Source: Actinomycetota bacterium
GTDB lineage: Bacteria; Actinomycetota; Coriobacteriia; Anaerosomatales; Anaerosomataceae
Direction: 5' to 3'
NCBI GenBank assembly: GCA_009668945.1
Contig: SBEH01000001.1
Coordinates: forward strand, 179,766 to 243,765
Length of the DNA: 64,000 nt
The notes below the pieces were generated by a model. That model was not told where the DNA came from and ran no database searches. It was given only the letters and a program-made list of their open reading frames with translations. Every line of letters starts with the position of its first letter. The stretch's first letter is position 1. The position numbers were made by a program, and so were the translations under genes. Shown piece after piece: positions 56,051 through 64,000 of the stretch.

Positions 56051-56872
56051 GTGCAGTCTGCCGCACGAAAGTACGACGATCTCCGCAATCGCCTGACCAA
56101 CCTCGGCAGCGCCCTGGTGGCGTACTCCGGCGGTGTCGACTCCACGCTGCTGGCGTTCACCGCGCACGCAGTGCTCGGCGACCGCTGTCTGGCCGTGCTC
56201 GCAGTCTCGGACGTACATCCCTCTGCTGAGGTCGACGAGGCCCGCGCGACCGCCCGCAGCCTGGGCCTACGCGTTCATGAAGCGGAGACGTACGAGCTCA
56301 CCGACCCGCGCTTCCAGGCCAACCCGCCCGACCGGTGCTACTACTGCAAAGCCGAGATGTTCGCGCTGATGCGCACGATCGCCGGCAGCCGGGGCATCAC
56401 GTGGGTCCTGGACGGTACGAATGCCGACGACACCTCGGACCGCCGTCCGGGGCGTCGGGCCGCCGCGGAGTTCGGAATCGTGAGCCCGTTGCTCGAGGTG
56501 GGGCTCCACAAGAACGAGATCCGGCATCTGTCCCAACAGCTTGGACTGCCGAACTGGGACAAGCCACAGGGCGCGTGCCTCGCCACGCGCTTCCCATACG
56601 GCACGCCGATCACAGAGGCGCTTCTCGAGCAAGTCGCAAGCGCCGAAGCGGCAGCTCGCGCGCTCGGACTTCGCCAGGTCCGCATACGAGCGCATGGCGA
56701 CGTGGCCCGCATCGAGGTGGACCCGGCCGAGATGGAACGGGCGTTCTCGCTGCGCGACCAGCTCGCGCCAGCCGTGAAGCAGGCCGGCTTCACCTTCGTG
56801 GCGCAGGATCTCGAGGGCTACCGCACGGGCTCTTTCGACGCTGACCTGCCAGAGGATGCGCCACAGCAGTAG
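56051..56872 (+). CDS. larE: LarE-type ATP-dependent sacrificial sulfur transferase
   Basis: 273 aa. PP-loop LVAYSGGVDSTLLAF, AVSDVHPS, the PPDRCYYCKAEMF loop, LDGTNADDTSDRRPGRRA and KPQGACLATRFPYG, where the last Cys matches the sulfur-donating residue of lactobacillal LarE. The enzyme adenylates and sulfurates the pyridinium precursor of the nickel-pincer nucleotide of lactate racemase. larB/larC are not in the window, so use for another cofactor or tRNA-like substrate is possible. GTG start with AGAGGAGC upstream. Confidence 0.85.
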   Translation: MQSAARKYDDLRNRLTNLGSALVAYSGGVDSTLLAFTAHAVLGDRCLAVLAVSDVHPSAEVDEARATARSLGLRVHEAETYELTDPRFQANPPDRCYYCKAEMFALMRTIAGSRGITWVLDGTNADDTSDRRPGRRAAAEFGIVSPLLEVGLHKNEIRHLSQQLGLPNWDKPQGACLATRFPYGTPITEALLEQVASAEAAARALGLRQVRIRAHGDVARIEVDPAEMERAFSLRDQLAPAVKQAGFTFVAQDLEGYRTGSFDADLPEDAPQQ

Positions 56873-56895
56873 TCTCAGCCCGAGGCCGGTTCGGA

Positions 56896-57366
56896 CTAGA
56901 GGGACTCCTTTGAGGCCTCGCCGAATGCCCTGAGCTGCCTCCGGCGCCCGCGAATGCGAGTACCTACTCCAATAGCCAACCAAGTCAGACCGGCGAACGT
57001 CGTCACGGGAACGGCCAAGAGAGCGGTGTAGAAAGCGACCCAGGCTACCTCGGGGAATCTCCTTCCCGACGCAAGCATGAGCGCCACGGAGATCAGCGGG
57101 TACGCTATGACTCCCGCCCAGACCCCCCGCATGTCCGCGCCCCTGCGTCGAACAACCAGTAGGATCGAGACCAGGAGCGCCACGTAGAGCGCCCCGACGG
57201 CGACCGTCGCCAGCGTGGCAGTCAGCGGATCTGATGCCTCAGCGCCGAACAGGGAGACCAAGCCGCTTCCCGCTGCAACCAGGGCCAGCTGGCAGATGGT
57301 CCCGCCGGCGAGCATGCCGGTCAACGTCAGCAGCGCGGTCATCACGATTCGGACATGGTACTTCAT
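56896..57366 (-). CDS. Four-TM membrane protein of unknown function
   Basis: 156 aa with four hydrophobic segments (ALLTLTGMLAGGTICQLAL, ATVAVGALYVALLVSILLVV, VWAGVIAYPLISVALMLAS, FYTALLAVPVTTFAGLTWLA) and a basic C-terminal tail RIRGRRRQLRAF. No motif recognised. ATG 57364-57366 with GGGGGG upstream, so the 52-residue frame extension is ignored. Convergent with larE, 23 bp apart. Confidence 0.65.
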   Translation of the reverse strand: MKYHVRIVMTALLTLTGMLAGGTICQLALVAAGSGLVSLFGAEASDPLTATLATVAVGALYVALLVSILLVVRRRGADMRGVWAGVIAYPLISVALMLASGRRFPEVAWVAFYTALLAVPVTTFAGLTWLAIGVGTRIRGRRRQLRAFGEASKESL

Positions 57367-57511
57367 TGTCCCCCCTCGAACTCCATCGCCCCTTTCGAGC
57401 GTGAACCGCGCGCCGACGTGCCGGCCAAGCGACCGGAGTGCCTCCGGGCTCCCGCGCCTGACGGTCGCTGCCCGCTCCCCCAATGACCCGCCTCCAGTGT
57501 CCGCTCGAGCA

Positions 57512-58870
57512 CTAGGCCACAAGCTCCCTCAGCGCCGCCCTGATCGCGAGCGGCATTCGCTCGTACAGCCGCGCCGGGTCGCCCATCGCGCGGCCGAGGA
57601 TCCGCGTGGTGAACGGCTGGGCCGTCGCGACGATATCGATGTCGGGGTAGAGTGCCCGTGCGACGCCCTCGACTGTCGCAAGCGACTTGATGAGCAGCCC
57701 GTAGCCACTCGGTATCTTCACATCGTATTCGCCGAGCAGCTTGAGGAAGCCGAGTCCGAAATGCGCGAAATCGCGGGTCCCGTCCGGGCGTGTCGTGCCG
57801 TCCAGGAGCTCGCCGAGTCCAGCGCGCACCGCCGGAATGCGCTCCTGCGGCACGTGAACGCCGAGTTCCGCCGAGTACTTGAGCGCACGGTCGGGATCGC
57901 GGTACACGAGCGCCGCCATCACCTGCGTGATGTTCATCCGTTCCTCGGGGGTGAGGAAGCCGACGATGCCGAAGTCGAGATACGCGATGGTGTTGTCGGG
58001 CGTGACGAAGATGTTCGCCGGATGAAGGTCGGCGTGGTACCGGCCGTATACGAACACCTGCCGCATGAACGCGGTCGCGCCGTGGACCGCGAGTGCACGG
58101 CAGTCGACGCCCGCGGTGCGCGCAGTCTCGAGGTCCGAGAGTCGCCAGCCGGCCATGAACTCCATGGTGAGCACGCGCGAAGTGGTCCTCGGCCAAACGA
58201 TGCGCGGCGCGACGACGCGCGGATCGTCCCGGAAGTCGAACAGGAACCGGTCCGCATACTGCCCCTCCTTGCGCAGATCGAGTTCGCGTTCGACGGTGGT
58301 AGCGAACTCATCGAGCAGCGCAACTGGATCGAACCGGCGGCCGAAACCCGTACGCGCAAGACGGGTGACGAGCTTCCGGGCCACCGCGATATCACCGCGT
58401 ATGGACTCGGCGGCACCGGGACGAACGACCTTCACGACCACGTCGGCGCCTGCGGGCAGAGCATCGCCCCACACCGGGCGGTACGGCTTGGCGAGCGTGG
58501 CACGATGCACTTGGGCTATCGATGCCGACGCCAGCGGCGTGTCATCGAAGGTCGCGAACAGCTCCTCCGGCGCCGCAGCAAACTCGGCGGCGATCACGGC
58601 GCGGATCACCTCGGCTGGAAGCGCGGGCACCGCATCCTGCATGCTTTGCATCTCGGCGACAAGCTCGTCTGAGAACTCGTCCGGTCGCACGGAGATGAGC
58701 TGTCCAAGCTTCACGAATGCCGGGCCTAGCCGCTCGAACGACAGCCTCAGACCCCTCGCCCACGCAGCACGCCGAACGTGAGCGGGGGCAAGTCCGAACC
58801 TGGCACGTGGCAGTTCCGCCACAAGACCCAGCAGCGTGACGCCCACTATCTCAGCGCTTCTGGAGGACAC
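57512..58870 (-). CDS. UbiB/ABC1 (AarF-type) atypical kinase
   Basis: 452 aa. KxGQ signature AFVKLGQLISVRPDEF, Ala-rich loop ASASIAQVHRATL, phosphate Lys in VVVKVVRPG, catalytic YHADLHPANIFV and DFGIVGF. C-terminal hydrophobic region fits membrane association. Family members support isoprenoid quinone or other lipid synthesis. GTG start at 58868-58870; 11 bp upstream ends the phasin-like gene, so the pair is cotranscribed. Confidence 0.9.
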   Translation of the reverse strand: MSSRSAEIVGVTLLGLVAELPRARFGLAPAHVRRAAWARGLRLSFERLGPAFVKLGQLISVRPDEFSDELVAEMQSMQDAVPALPAEVIRAVIAAEFAAAPEELFATFDDTPLASASIAQVHRATLAKPYRPVWGDALPAGADVVVKVVRPGAAESIRGDIAVARKLVTRLARTGFGRRFDPVALLDEFATTVERELDLRKEGQYADRFLFDFRDDPRVVAPRIVWPRTTSRVLTMEFMAGWRLSDLETARTAGVDCRALAVHGATAFMRQVFVYGRYHADLHPANIFVTPDNTIAYLDFGIVGFLTPEERMNITQVMAALVYRDPDRALKYSAELGVHVPQERIPAVRAGLGELLDGTTRPDGTRDFAHFGLGFLKLLGEYDVKIPSGYGLLIKSLATVEGVARALYPDIDIVATAQPFTTRILGRAMGDPARLYERMPLAIRAALRELVA

Positions 58871-58881
58871 GTCGGCCCCCT

Positions 58882-59223
58882 TCAGTCGCCGAGCTTGCGG
58901 AGCGCGGTCTCCAGGAGCGACTCGATGTTGTCGAGTCTGCCACGGAGCTCGGCCACCTCGAAGCGGACTTCTTCGAGCGCCGGATCCGTCGGCCGCTCGA
59001 TTGCGACCTCTTCGCCCCGAGCGCGGGCCTGGAGGTCAGCCTTGAGCTTCTCCTTCTCTTCGGCGACCATCGCTGCCAGCCCGTCCACGAACGCATCGGG
59101 ACCACCGCCCATGCCTTCGGCGCCGCCCTCGTCCCCGCGCCTGATGGCCGCCTTCATCCCATCATCCGCAGCTTCATGCGTGAGCATCCATGCGGCGAAG
59201 AAGCGCATCACGTCATCGGTCAT
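58882..59223 (-). CDS. Phasin-like coiled-coil protein (PhaF/PhaI type)
   Basis: 113 aa: a short hydrophobic start (MTDDVMRFFAAWMLTH), a Gly-rich middle (GGAEGMGGGPDAFVDGL) and a long charged helix with heptads (EVRFEVAELRGRLDNIESLLETAL). This is the size and layout of small proteins often found next to UbiB kinases and annotated as polyhydroxyalkanoate granule-associated. No PHA genes are in the window. Probably a partner of the kinase. Confidence 0.6.
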   Translation of the reverse strand: MTDDVMRFFAAWMLTHEAADDGMKAAIRRGDEGGAEGMGGGPDAFVDGLAAMVAEEKEKLKADLQARARGEEVAIERPTDPALEEVRFEVAELRGRLDNIESLLETALRKLGD

Positions 59224-59259
59224 CTCGTGCCCCCGTCCCTAAGACATACTGTGTAATGG

Positions 59260-59288
59260 ATAGTACCTCGCAATACAAGGTAACGCAA
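59260..59288 (-). promoter_or_regulatory. Promoter of the phasin-like/UbiB unit
   Basis: Minus strand TTGCGT (59283-59288), 17-bp spacer, TACTAT (59260-59265), 37 bp before the start codon. Confidence 0.5.
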
Positions 59289-59354
59289 GCCCGGGGCCGC
59301 GGAAGTGCGTCGATGCGCAAAGCCCGCGGTTCGAACCGCTGGAACGCGCGCTCG

Positions 59355-61727
59355 CTACCGTGCGCGCAAGAGGCGGAGGCCGTTGGCGATTACCAACAGA
59401 GCGACGCCCGTGTCTGCGAAGACCGCCATCCACAGCGTCGCGTGGCCGCCGATCGCGAGCGCGAGCACGAACGCCTTCACGCCGAGGGAGAGCACGACGT
59501 TCTGCCGGATGTTCGCCATCGTGCGCCGACCGAGGTCAAGGAAGCGCGGGACCGCCAGCAGATCATCACGCATCAGCGCAACGTCGGCGGTCTCGATCGC
59601 GGTGTGGCTGCCCGCCGCGCCCATCGCGATGCCGATGTCGGCCGTCGCGAGCGCGGGAGCATCGTTCACTCCGTCGCCGACCATCGCCACGACCTTGTGC
59701 TGCTGCCGGAGCTCGGCGACCGCCGCGGTCTTGCCCTCTGGCAGGAGACGAGCCCGGTACTCGTTGATGCCCGCTTGCGAGGCCACCCTAGCGGCGGCCA
59801 GCGGGTTGTCACCCGTGAGCATCACCACATGCTTCACGCCGAGCTCCTCCAGGCGCTCGGTCACCGCTGAAGCGCTTCCGCGCAGACGGTCCGCGATGCC
59901 GAGCACGCCTATCGCGGCCACCTCCGGCGGCTCTCCGGCGACGACGGCAAGGACCGTCAGCCCTTCGGACTCCATCTGCTCCGCTTCCGCGAGCAACCGC
60001 TCGGAGCTGGCGCCGAGCTCCTGTGCGTACGCGACACTGCCGACCGCGACTCGTTCGTCGTCGACTAGCCCCGACACTCCGCGACCCGGCACTTCGTGCA
60101 GTCCCGACACGGGCGTCAAATCCGCACCAGGAGCTGCCGCCGCGACAGCCGCAGCCAGGGGGTGGTTCGAGTGCGCCTCGACCGCGGCCGCCCGCGCGAG
60201 CACGCCGGCAACCGGGACGTCGGACAGTGGGACGGTCCGCGCTACCTCGGGGCGTCCTTCCGTGAGCGTACCGGTCTTGTCGAAGATGACTGCCCGTACC
60301 TTCCCGGCCAGTTCCAGGTAGACACCGCCCTTCACCAGCACGCCGTCGCGCGTGGCGCGCGTGATGCCCGAAACGATCGCGACCGGCGTCGAAACCACCA
60401 GGGCGCACGGGCACGACACCACGAGGAGAACGAGTGCGCGGTACATCCAGTCGCGCCACTCGGCCATACCCGCCCACGGCGCCCCCATTTCGCCGAGCGC
60501 TGGCGCGCCCACCGCAATGGCGAGCGCTCCCGCGATCACCAAGGGCGTGTACACGCGGCTGAACCGGTCGACGAAGCGCTGGACGGGCGCGCGGCTGGCC
60601 TGCGCCGCCTCGACCAGGTGCACGATCCTGGAAAGGGTCATATCGTCAGCGACGGCCGTCGTACGGACCTCCACGAGCCCGGAGGTATTGAGCGAACCTC
60701 CGAATACCGCATCTCCGACGCCGTGGTCGACCGGGACTGCTTCGCCGGTGATCGGCGACTCATCGAACGACGAGGCGCCGCTTGAGATGACGCCGTCGAG
60801 CGGGACCCGTTCGCCCGGCCGGATGACGATGGTCTCCCCGACCTCGACCTCGGCGGGATCGACCTCAGTGACCGCACCCTGCTGACGTACTCGCGCCAGC
60901 TGCGGCGCCAAGTCCACGAGATCGCGGATCGAGCTGCGCGTACGCGCGAGCGATCGGCTCTCAAGCATCCCGCCGAGGGCGAACAGGAAGATGACAGTCG
61001 CCGCCTCGCCCCATTCGCCCATCGCGGCAGCGCCCGCGACGGCTATCGTCATGAGCACGTTCATGTCGAGCGTCCGCGCCATCAGAGACGTCGCGGCCCG
61101 ACGCCAGGTCAGTGTCCCGCCGACGATGATCGCCAGTGCATAGGCGATGACGGAGAGCCACGTCGGATCCAGCGCCCGGAGTGGCCAGCCGAGCAGGATC
61201 AGAGCGCCAGAGGCCGCAACCATGGACTCGTTGCGGTGTTCGCTCCACCACGTGGTCCGCGTGCGAGGCGCCTCCCCGCCATCCAGCGGCTGCGCGCCGT
61301 GCCCGGCGCCGGCCAGTACGCCCACCGCTCTTCTGCGGGGATCCGCGGTGGCATCGTACTCTAGCAGCATCACGCCGCTCGCGAAGTTGACATCGGCCGC
61401 AAGCACCCCTGGGATCTGTCCTACGGACTTCGCCAAGGTCCGCGCACAGTCGGGTCAATCGAGGCCGGTCACACGGTACGCTGCATGCGCGACTCGCCCC
61501 GTCTCCTCCAGCGCGATGCGCCGCACCTTTGCGGCGAGCGCCTCAGCCGACAGCCCACGTCCGTACCGGGTGATGGTCAGGGTGCCGCTCTCGAGGTCGC
61601 AGCCAGCAGCCGCAACACCATCGAGCCCGGCGACGGCCTCGCAGACGCGCCGTGCGCACGCCGAGCAGTAGTGAGGGCCGGGAAGCAGCTTCTTGAGATC
61701 GAGTTCGTGAGTGCGCGGCTCGGCCAA
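59355..61727 (-). CDS. P1B-type metal ATPase with in-frame UGA in the second HMA domain (candidate selenoprotein)
   Basis: 790 residues if UGA (61455-61457) is read through. HMA1 has HYCSACARRV (C21xxC24). HMA2 reads RVTGLD-U91-PDCARTLAKSV, with the UGA exactly where homologs have the first Cys of GxDCxxC. The ATPase core follows: PITGEAVP (phosphatase loop), SCPCALVVS (CPC, residues 439-441), DKTGTLTEG, SNHPLA, GDGVNDAPA and the end KAFVLALAIGG...ADTGVALLVI, typical of Zn/Cd/Pb exporters. A SECIS-like hairpin lies at 61424-61442. TTG start 61725-61727 after AGGGAG. Without readthrough the ATPase would lack a ribosome site. Otherwise the gene carries a nonsense mutation. Confidence 0.75.
61424..61442 (-). 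promoter_or_regulatory. SECIS-like hairpin downstream of the UGA
   Basis: On the minus strand CGGACCTTGGCGAAGTCCG folds into CGGAC/GTCCG, one bulged C, then TT/AA and a GGCG loop. The loop GG lies 21-22 nt after the UGA; in E. coli fdhF the loop GG is at 19-20 nt. First loop positions are G, as bacterial SECIS models require. Confidence 0.6.
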
Positions 61728-61743
61728 TCGGAACTCCCGCTCC

Positions 61744-62538
61744 CTATGCCACGTCGCGGCGCGAGAAGACGACCACGCAGCCCGCAAGCGTCACCACGGT
61801 GAGAAGACCGTACACCCACCATGAAGCGGCATCGGCGGAGCCGCCATTGATGATCTTGCCGGGCTGCCAGTACGTGACCAGGTTCACCGGATCGAAGAAC
61901 TCGGCTGCCTCCGAGACGTTGGCCACCATGTCGGCGATCCAGAACAGGAGCAGCATGCCAGAGGCGATGGCAGCAGGCTTCCCGCTGTCGCGGAACATCG
62001 AGCTGAGCAGCATCGCGAGACCGCCTATGCCCATGGTGAACAGCAGTCCGAGCAGGAATACAGTCCAGAAGACCTCGGCGGACAGCTTGACGTCGTACGT
62101 AGGCCCGAAGATCTGGATCGGGACGAAGGTGAACGCGTTCAGGAGCACGGCGTAGCCGATGAAGGCGACAACCCGGGTGAGCGCCACGCGGGCACGAGAA
62201 ATCGGCTGGGCGAGCAGCAGCTCCATCGTCCCCGCGCCGATCTCTCCAGAGAACGCCTTGCACGCGAAGAGGACCACCGCCGCGCCGATGATGATCATCC
62301 ACATGAGGCCCAGGTACTCGATCTGGAAGAAGCCGCCCATGGACGCGAACGAGACTTCGTTGCCGCCGAAGAGCGTGAGGAACTCTTGCGGGTAGTTCTC
62401 GAGCATCTGCCCGTAATCCGCCCCCATCTTCTCCCAGAACCAGACCATCATCCACGAGTAGAGCGCGAGGCTGAAACAGAACCAGAACATCGACGTGCGG
62501 CGCTGGTGCAGCGTGCCGCGAAGCAGGGTCCAGCTCAT
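61744..62538 (-). CDS. ABC-2-type transporter permease
   Basis: 264 aa with six TM helices (MFWFCFSLALYSWMMVWFW, LMWMIIIGAAVVLFACKAF, VVAFIGYAVLLNAFTFVPI, VFWTVFLLGLLFTMGIGGL and others) and the ABC-2 exporter motif FSGEIGAGTMELLLAQPISR before TM3. It forms an exporter with the ATPase encoded just upstream; the ATG overlaps that gene's stop (ATGA). The substrate cannot be told. The downstream metal ATPase begins 16 bp past the stop, so all three may be cotranscribed. Confidence 0.85.
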   Translation of the reverse strand: MSWTLLRGTLHQRRTSMFWFCFSLALYSWMMVWFWEKMGADYGQMLENYPQEFLTLFGGNEVSFASMGGFFQIEYLGLMWMIIIGAAVVLFACKAFSGEIGAGTMELLLAQPISRARVALTRVVAFIGYAVLLNAFTFVPIQIFGPTYDVKLSAEVFWTVFLLGLLFTMGIGGLAMLLSSMFRDSGKPAAIASGMLLLFWIADMVANVSEAAEFFDPVNLVTYWQPGKIINGGSADAASWWVYGLLTVVTLAGCVVVFSRRDVA

Positions 62539-63461
62539 AGCGCCTCCCCTCCCTCGGCCGTATCGGGCGCGGAGTCGTCACCACGGTAGAACTCCAGGAA
62601 GACGTCTTCGAGGCTCGCCTGCTGGATCCGGATGTCGTCCACCTGACGAGCCGCGATGCGCTTGAGCACCGGATCTATCGCGTCTCCTTTGACACGCGCC
62701 TTCAACACCCTGTCGCTGACCGACGTGAGGCTGTCGACCCCGGGCAGGTCCGCCAGGAAGGCGGGGCCGGTCGGCTCGGCGAACGCGATCTCGAGATGCC
62801 GAAGCCGCTTGCCTAGCAGGCCCCGCATATCCTCTTCGGCAGCGAGTCGGCCGGTCCGGATGATCCCCACGCGGTCGCACACCCGCTCGACCTCGGAGAG
62901 CACGTGGCTCGACAGGAACACCGTGCGCCCAGCCGCCACACGCTCGTCGATTACGTCGTACACGCTCTCCTGGTTGAGCGGATCCAGACCGCTCGTGGGC
63001 TCGTCAAGGATGAGGAGCTCGGGGTCGTGTGCCATGCCGAGGATGAGCGCGAGTTTCTGCTTGTTGCCCTTCGAGAGCTCCTTCACCTTCTTCGAGGGGT
63101 CGAACTCGAAGCGCTCGATCAGGTCGTCGGCTAGCGCTCCCCGTCCGCCTCGGAAGCCGGCGACATAGTCGATGTGCCAGTGGCCGGTCTCGTGTTCGTA
63201 GAGCCTGACCTCCCCTGCCACGTATCCGATTCGCGTACGTTCGGCCGCACCGTCGAGGGCGATCTTGTGCCCGAGGACCCGCGCTTCGCCGGACGTCGGC
63301 TTGAGCATCCCGAGCAGGCATCGGATCGTCGTGGTCTTTCCCGACCCGTTAGGTCCGAGGAAGCCGTAGACGGCACCCTCCGGGACGGACATGGTGAGGT
63401 CCTCCACCCCGCGCGTCTTGCCGTAGTACTTGGTTAGACCCTGGGTCTGGATCACGTCCAA
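62535..63461 (-). CDS. ABC transporter ATP-binding protein (ABC-2 exporter)
   Basis: 308 aa. Walker A GPNGSGKTTTIRCLLGM, signature LSKGNKQKLALILGMAHD, Walker B LLILDEPTSGLDPL, H-loop LSSHVLSEVERV, plus a C-terminal domain typical of DrrA/BcrA-type exporters. Start at TTG 63459-63461 with AGGAGGG 9 nt upstream; GTG 63453-63455 is an alternative. The long 5' extension of this frame is not part of the gene; its far end is the glgP fragment described below. Confidence 0.87.
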   Translation of the reverse strand: MDVIQTQGLTKYYGKTRGVEDLTMSVPEGAVYGFLGPNGSGKTTTIRCLLGMLKPTSGEARVLGHKIALDGAAERTRIGYVAGEVRLYEHETGHWHIDYVAGFRGGRGALADDLIERFEFDPSKKVKELSKGNKQKLALILGMAHDPELLILDEPTSGLDPLNQESVYDVIDERVAAGRTVFLSSHVLSEVERVCDRVGIIRTGRLAAEEDMRGLLGKRLRHLEIAFAEPTGPAFLADLPGVDSLTSVSDRVLKARVKGDAIDPVLKRIAARQVDDIRIQQASLEDVFLEFYRGDDSAPDTAEGGEAL

Positions 63462-63596
63462 CTCAAACGCCCTCCTCTGCGGACAGTAGGCACACTCCCA
63501 GACTACCCCAACCCGCTTGGTCTCAGGACGTGTCGCGGCTGGATTCCGGCAGGCTTCGGGGAGATACTTGAAGCAACCGAGGGGGAGGTGGGCAGC

Positions 63597-63797
63597 ATGG
63601 CGATCAGCCAGCGCACCAAGATCATCGCGCTCGTTGCAGGGGGAATCGTCCTCGCACTGCTGCTGGGAATCGGTGCGGGATGGATCATCCGCGAGCTGAG
63701 CGCTGCCGACAAGGACAACAGTGCGGCGCAGGTGGCGGAGGAAGACGCCGCCGACACCGAGGAAGAAGCGGAGGGGGACGCGGAGTCGGCCGAGGAC
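63597..63797 (+). CDS. Membrane-anchored acidic protein, truncated by a junction
   Basis: ATG at 63597 with GGGGGAGG upstream. MAISQRTKIIALVAGGIVLA begins a protein with one TM helix (residues about 8-27) followed by an Asp/Glu/Ala-rich stretch (AQVAEEDAADTEEEAEGDAE). From about 63798 the plus frame stays open but is only the shadow of a minus-strand glgP fragment, so the native protein's C-terminal part is missing in this window. No function assigned. The 135 bp before it (63462-63596) hold its leader only. Confidence 0.5.
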
Positions 63798-63998
63798 GAA
63801 GCGGCGGGCGAACCCGAGCGTGAGGATCTCGGGGTCGAGGGCCTGCTCGAGCTCGACGAGGCTCGCCGGCGCCTCGCCGTGGCGGGCCATCTGGGCCACG
63901 AGGCGCTGCCGGGCGAAGACGGCCAGCTCGCGCTTCTGGTGGATGTGGGCGTCCCACAGCTCGCGGTCGGGGAGGCGCCCCACCCGCTCCCAGAAGCG
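63798..63998 (-). pseudogene. Internal fragment of alpha-glucan (glycogen) phosphorylase, 3' truncated here
   Basis: Minus-strand frame from the right edge reads RFWERVGRLPDRELWDAH, KRELAVFARQRLVAQMARHG and LDPEILTLGFARRF. This is the segment of GlgP/alpha-glucan phosphorylase around the ...ELW..H...K..L and GFARRF motifs. Homologs continue with ATYKRA, but here the match ends right after RRF and unrelated sequence follows. The 5' part would lie beyond 64000. Either a real gene truncation or an assembly join. Confidence 0.65.
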
Positions 63999-64000
63999 CT

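Noticed and set aside
59283..59350. T-arm-like GCGGTTCGAACCGC upstream of the phasin-like gene, possibly a tRNA
   Set aside because: No matching acceptor stem, D arm or anticodon stem can be built on either strand. It is a short palindrome only.

Overview
The window is a high-GC (roughly two-thirds G+C by eye), gene-dense piece of a bacterial chromosome. Frequent GTG and TTG starts with strong GGAGG-type ribosome binding sites, the rapZ-yvcK-whiA cluster, an actinobacterial LexA-type box at uvrA and WhiA itself all point to the Actinomycetota. The presence of rpoN (sigma-54) next to an NtrC-type regulator, radical-SAM enzymes and a possible selenoprotein fit a deep, probably anaerobic Coriobacteriia-like lineage better than a streptomycete or mycobacterium. 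That placement is an inference from gene content only.

Layout. 0-2 kb: end of a YegS-type lipid kinase, three tRNA genes (Val, Gly, Cys) and a small conserved-looking ORF. 2-16 kb, minus strand: ubiX, a HAD protein, a nitroreductase, an RsbU-like phosphatase with a fused STAS/HATPase partner, ccdA, a small HMA protein, then an rpoN - histidine kinase - NtrC regulator operon joined by stop/start overlaps, an EamA transporter and a CDF metal transporter. 15.8-19 kb: a CsoR/CstR-family repressor with a clear operator, DUF302, FmdB-type zinc ribbon, a broken thioredoxin gene, a membrane-anchored chelatase-like protein and a PHP protein. 19-24 kb: aminotransferase, a B12-binding radical SAM enzyme overlapping a cluster-degenerate radical SAM-like protein, a metallophosphoesterase and an M23 peptidase behind a structured leader. 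24.4-27.9 kb: a 3.35-kb island bounded by a perfect 60-bp direct repeat of the 3' part of tRNA-Leu(GAG). It carries an AIPR-type (phage-resistance family) protein and an HExxH/SEC-C protein, and no integrase.

27.9-34 kb: a complete five-gene oligopeptide/dipeptide ABC transporter. 34-42 kb: secG, gpmI, tpiA, pgk, gap, whiA, yvcK, rapZ and a small holin-superfamily membrane protein, all minus strand, i.e. lower glycolysis next to the growth and cell-wall control cluster. 42.3-44 kb: an ECF sigma factor followed by two paralogous membrane proteins with acidic tails. 44-49 kb: uvrC-uvrA with an SOS box. 49-53 kb: amt-glnK-glnD, a compact ammonium uptake and PII control unit. 53-59 kb: PASTA protein, acs, larE-like gene, a UbiB kinase with a phasin-like partner. 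59.3-63.5 kb: a metal P-type ATPase and a two-gene ABC exporter. The last 400 bases hold two gene fragments that run into each other.

The strongest candidates for something new are: (1) the P1B-ATPase at 59355-61727, where an in-frame UGA replaces the first cysteine of the second HMA metal-binding motif and is followed at the right distance by a hairpin with a GG-starting loop, as expected for a bacterial SECIS element; (2) the tRNA-Leu mini-island with an AIPR nuclease-like gene and an ImmA-like peptidase; (3) a nested, pseudoknot-capable leader in front of the M23 peptidase; (4) the ECF sigma factor unit with aspartate-rich repeat proteins; and (5) an abrupt glgP-fragment junction at the right edge.
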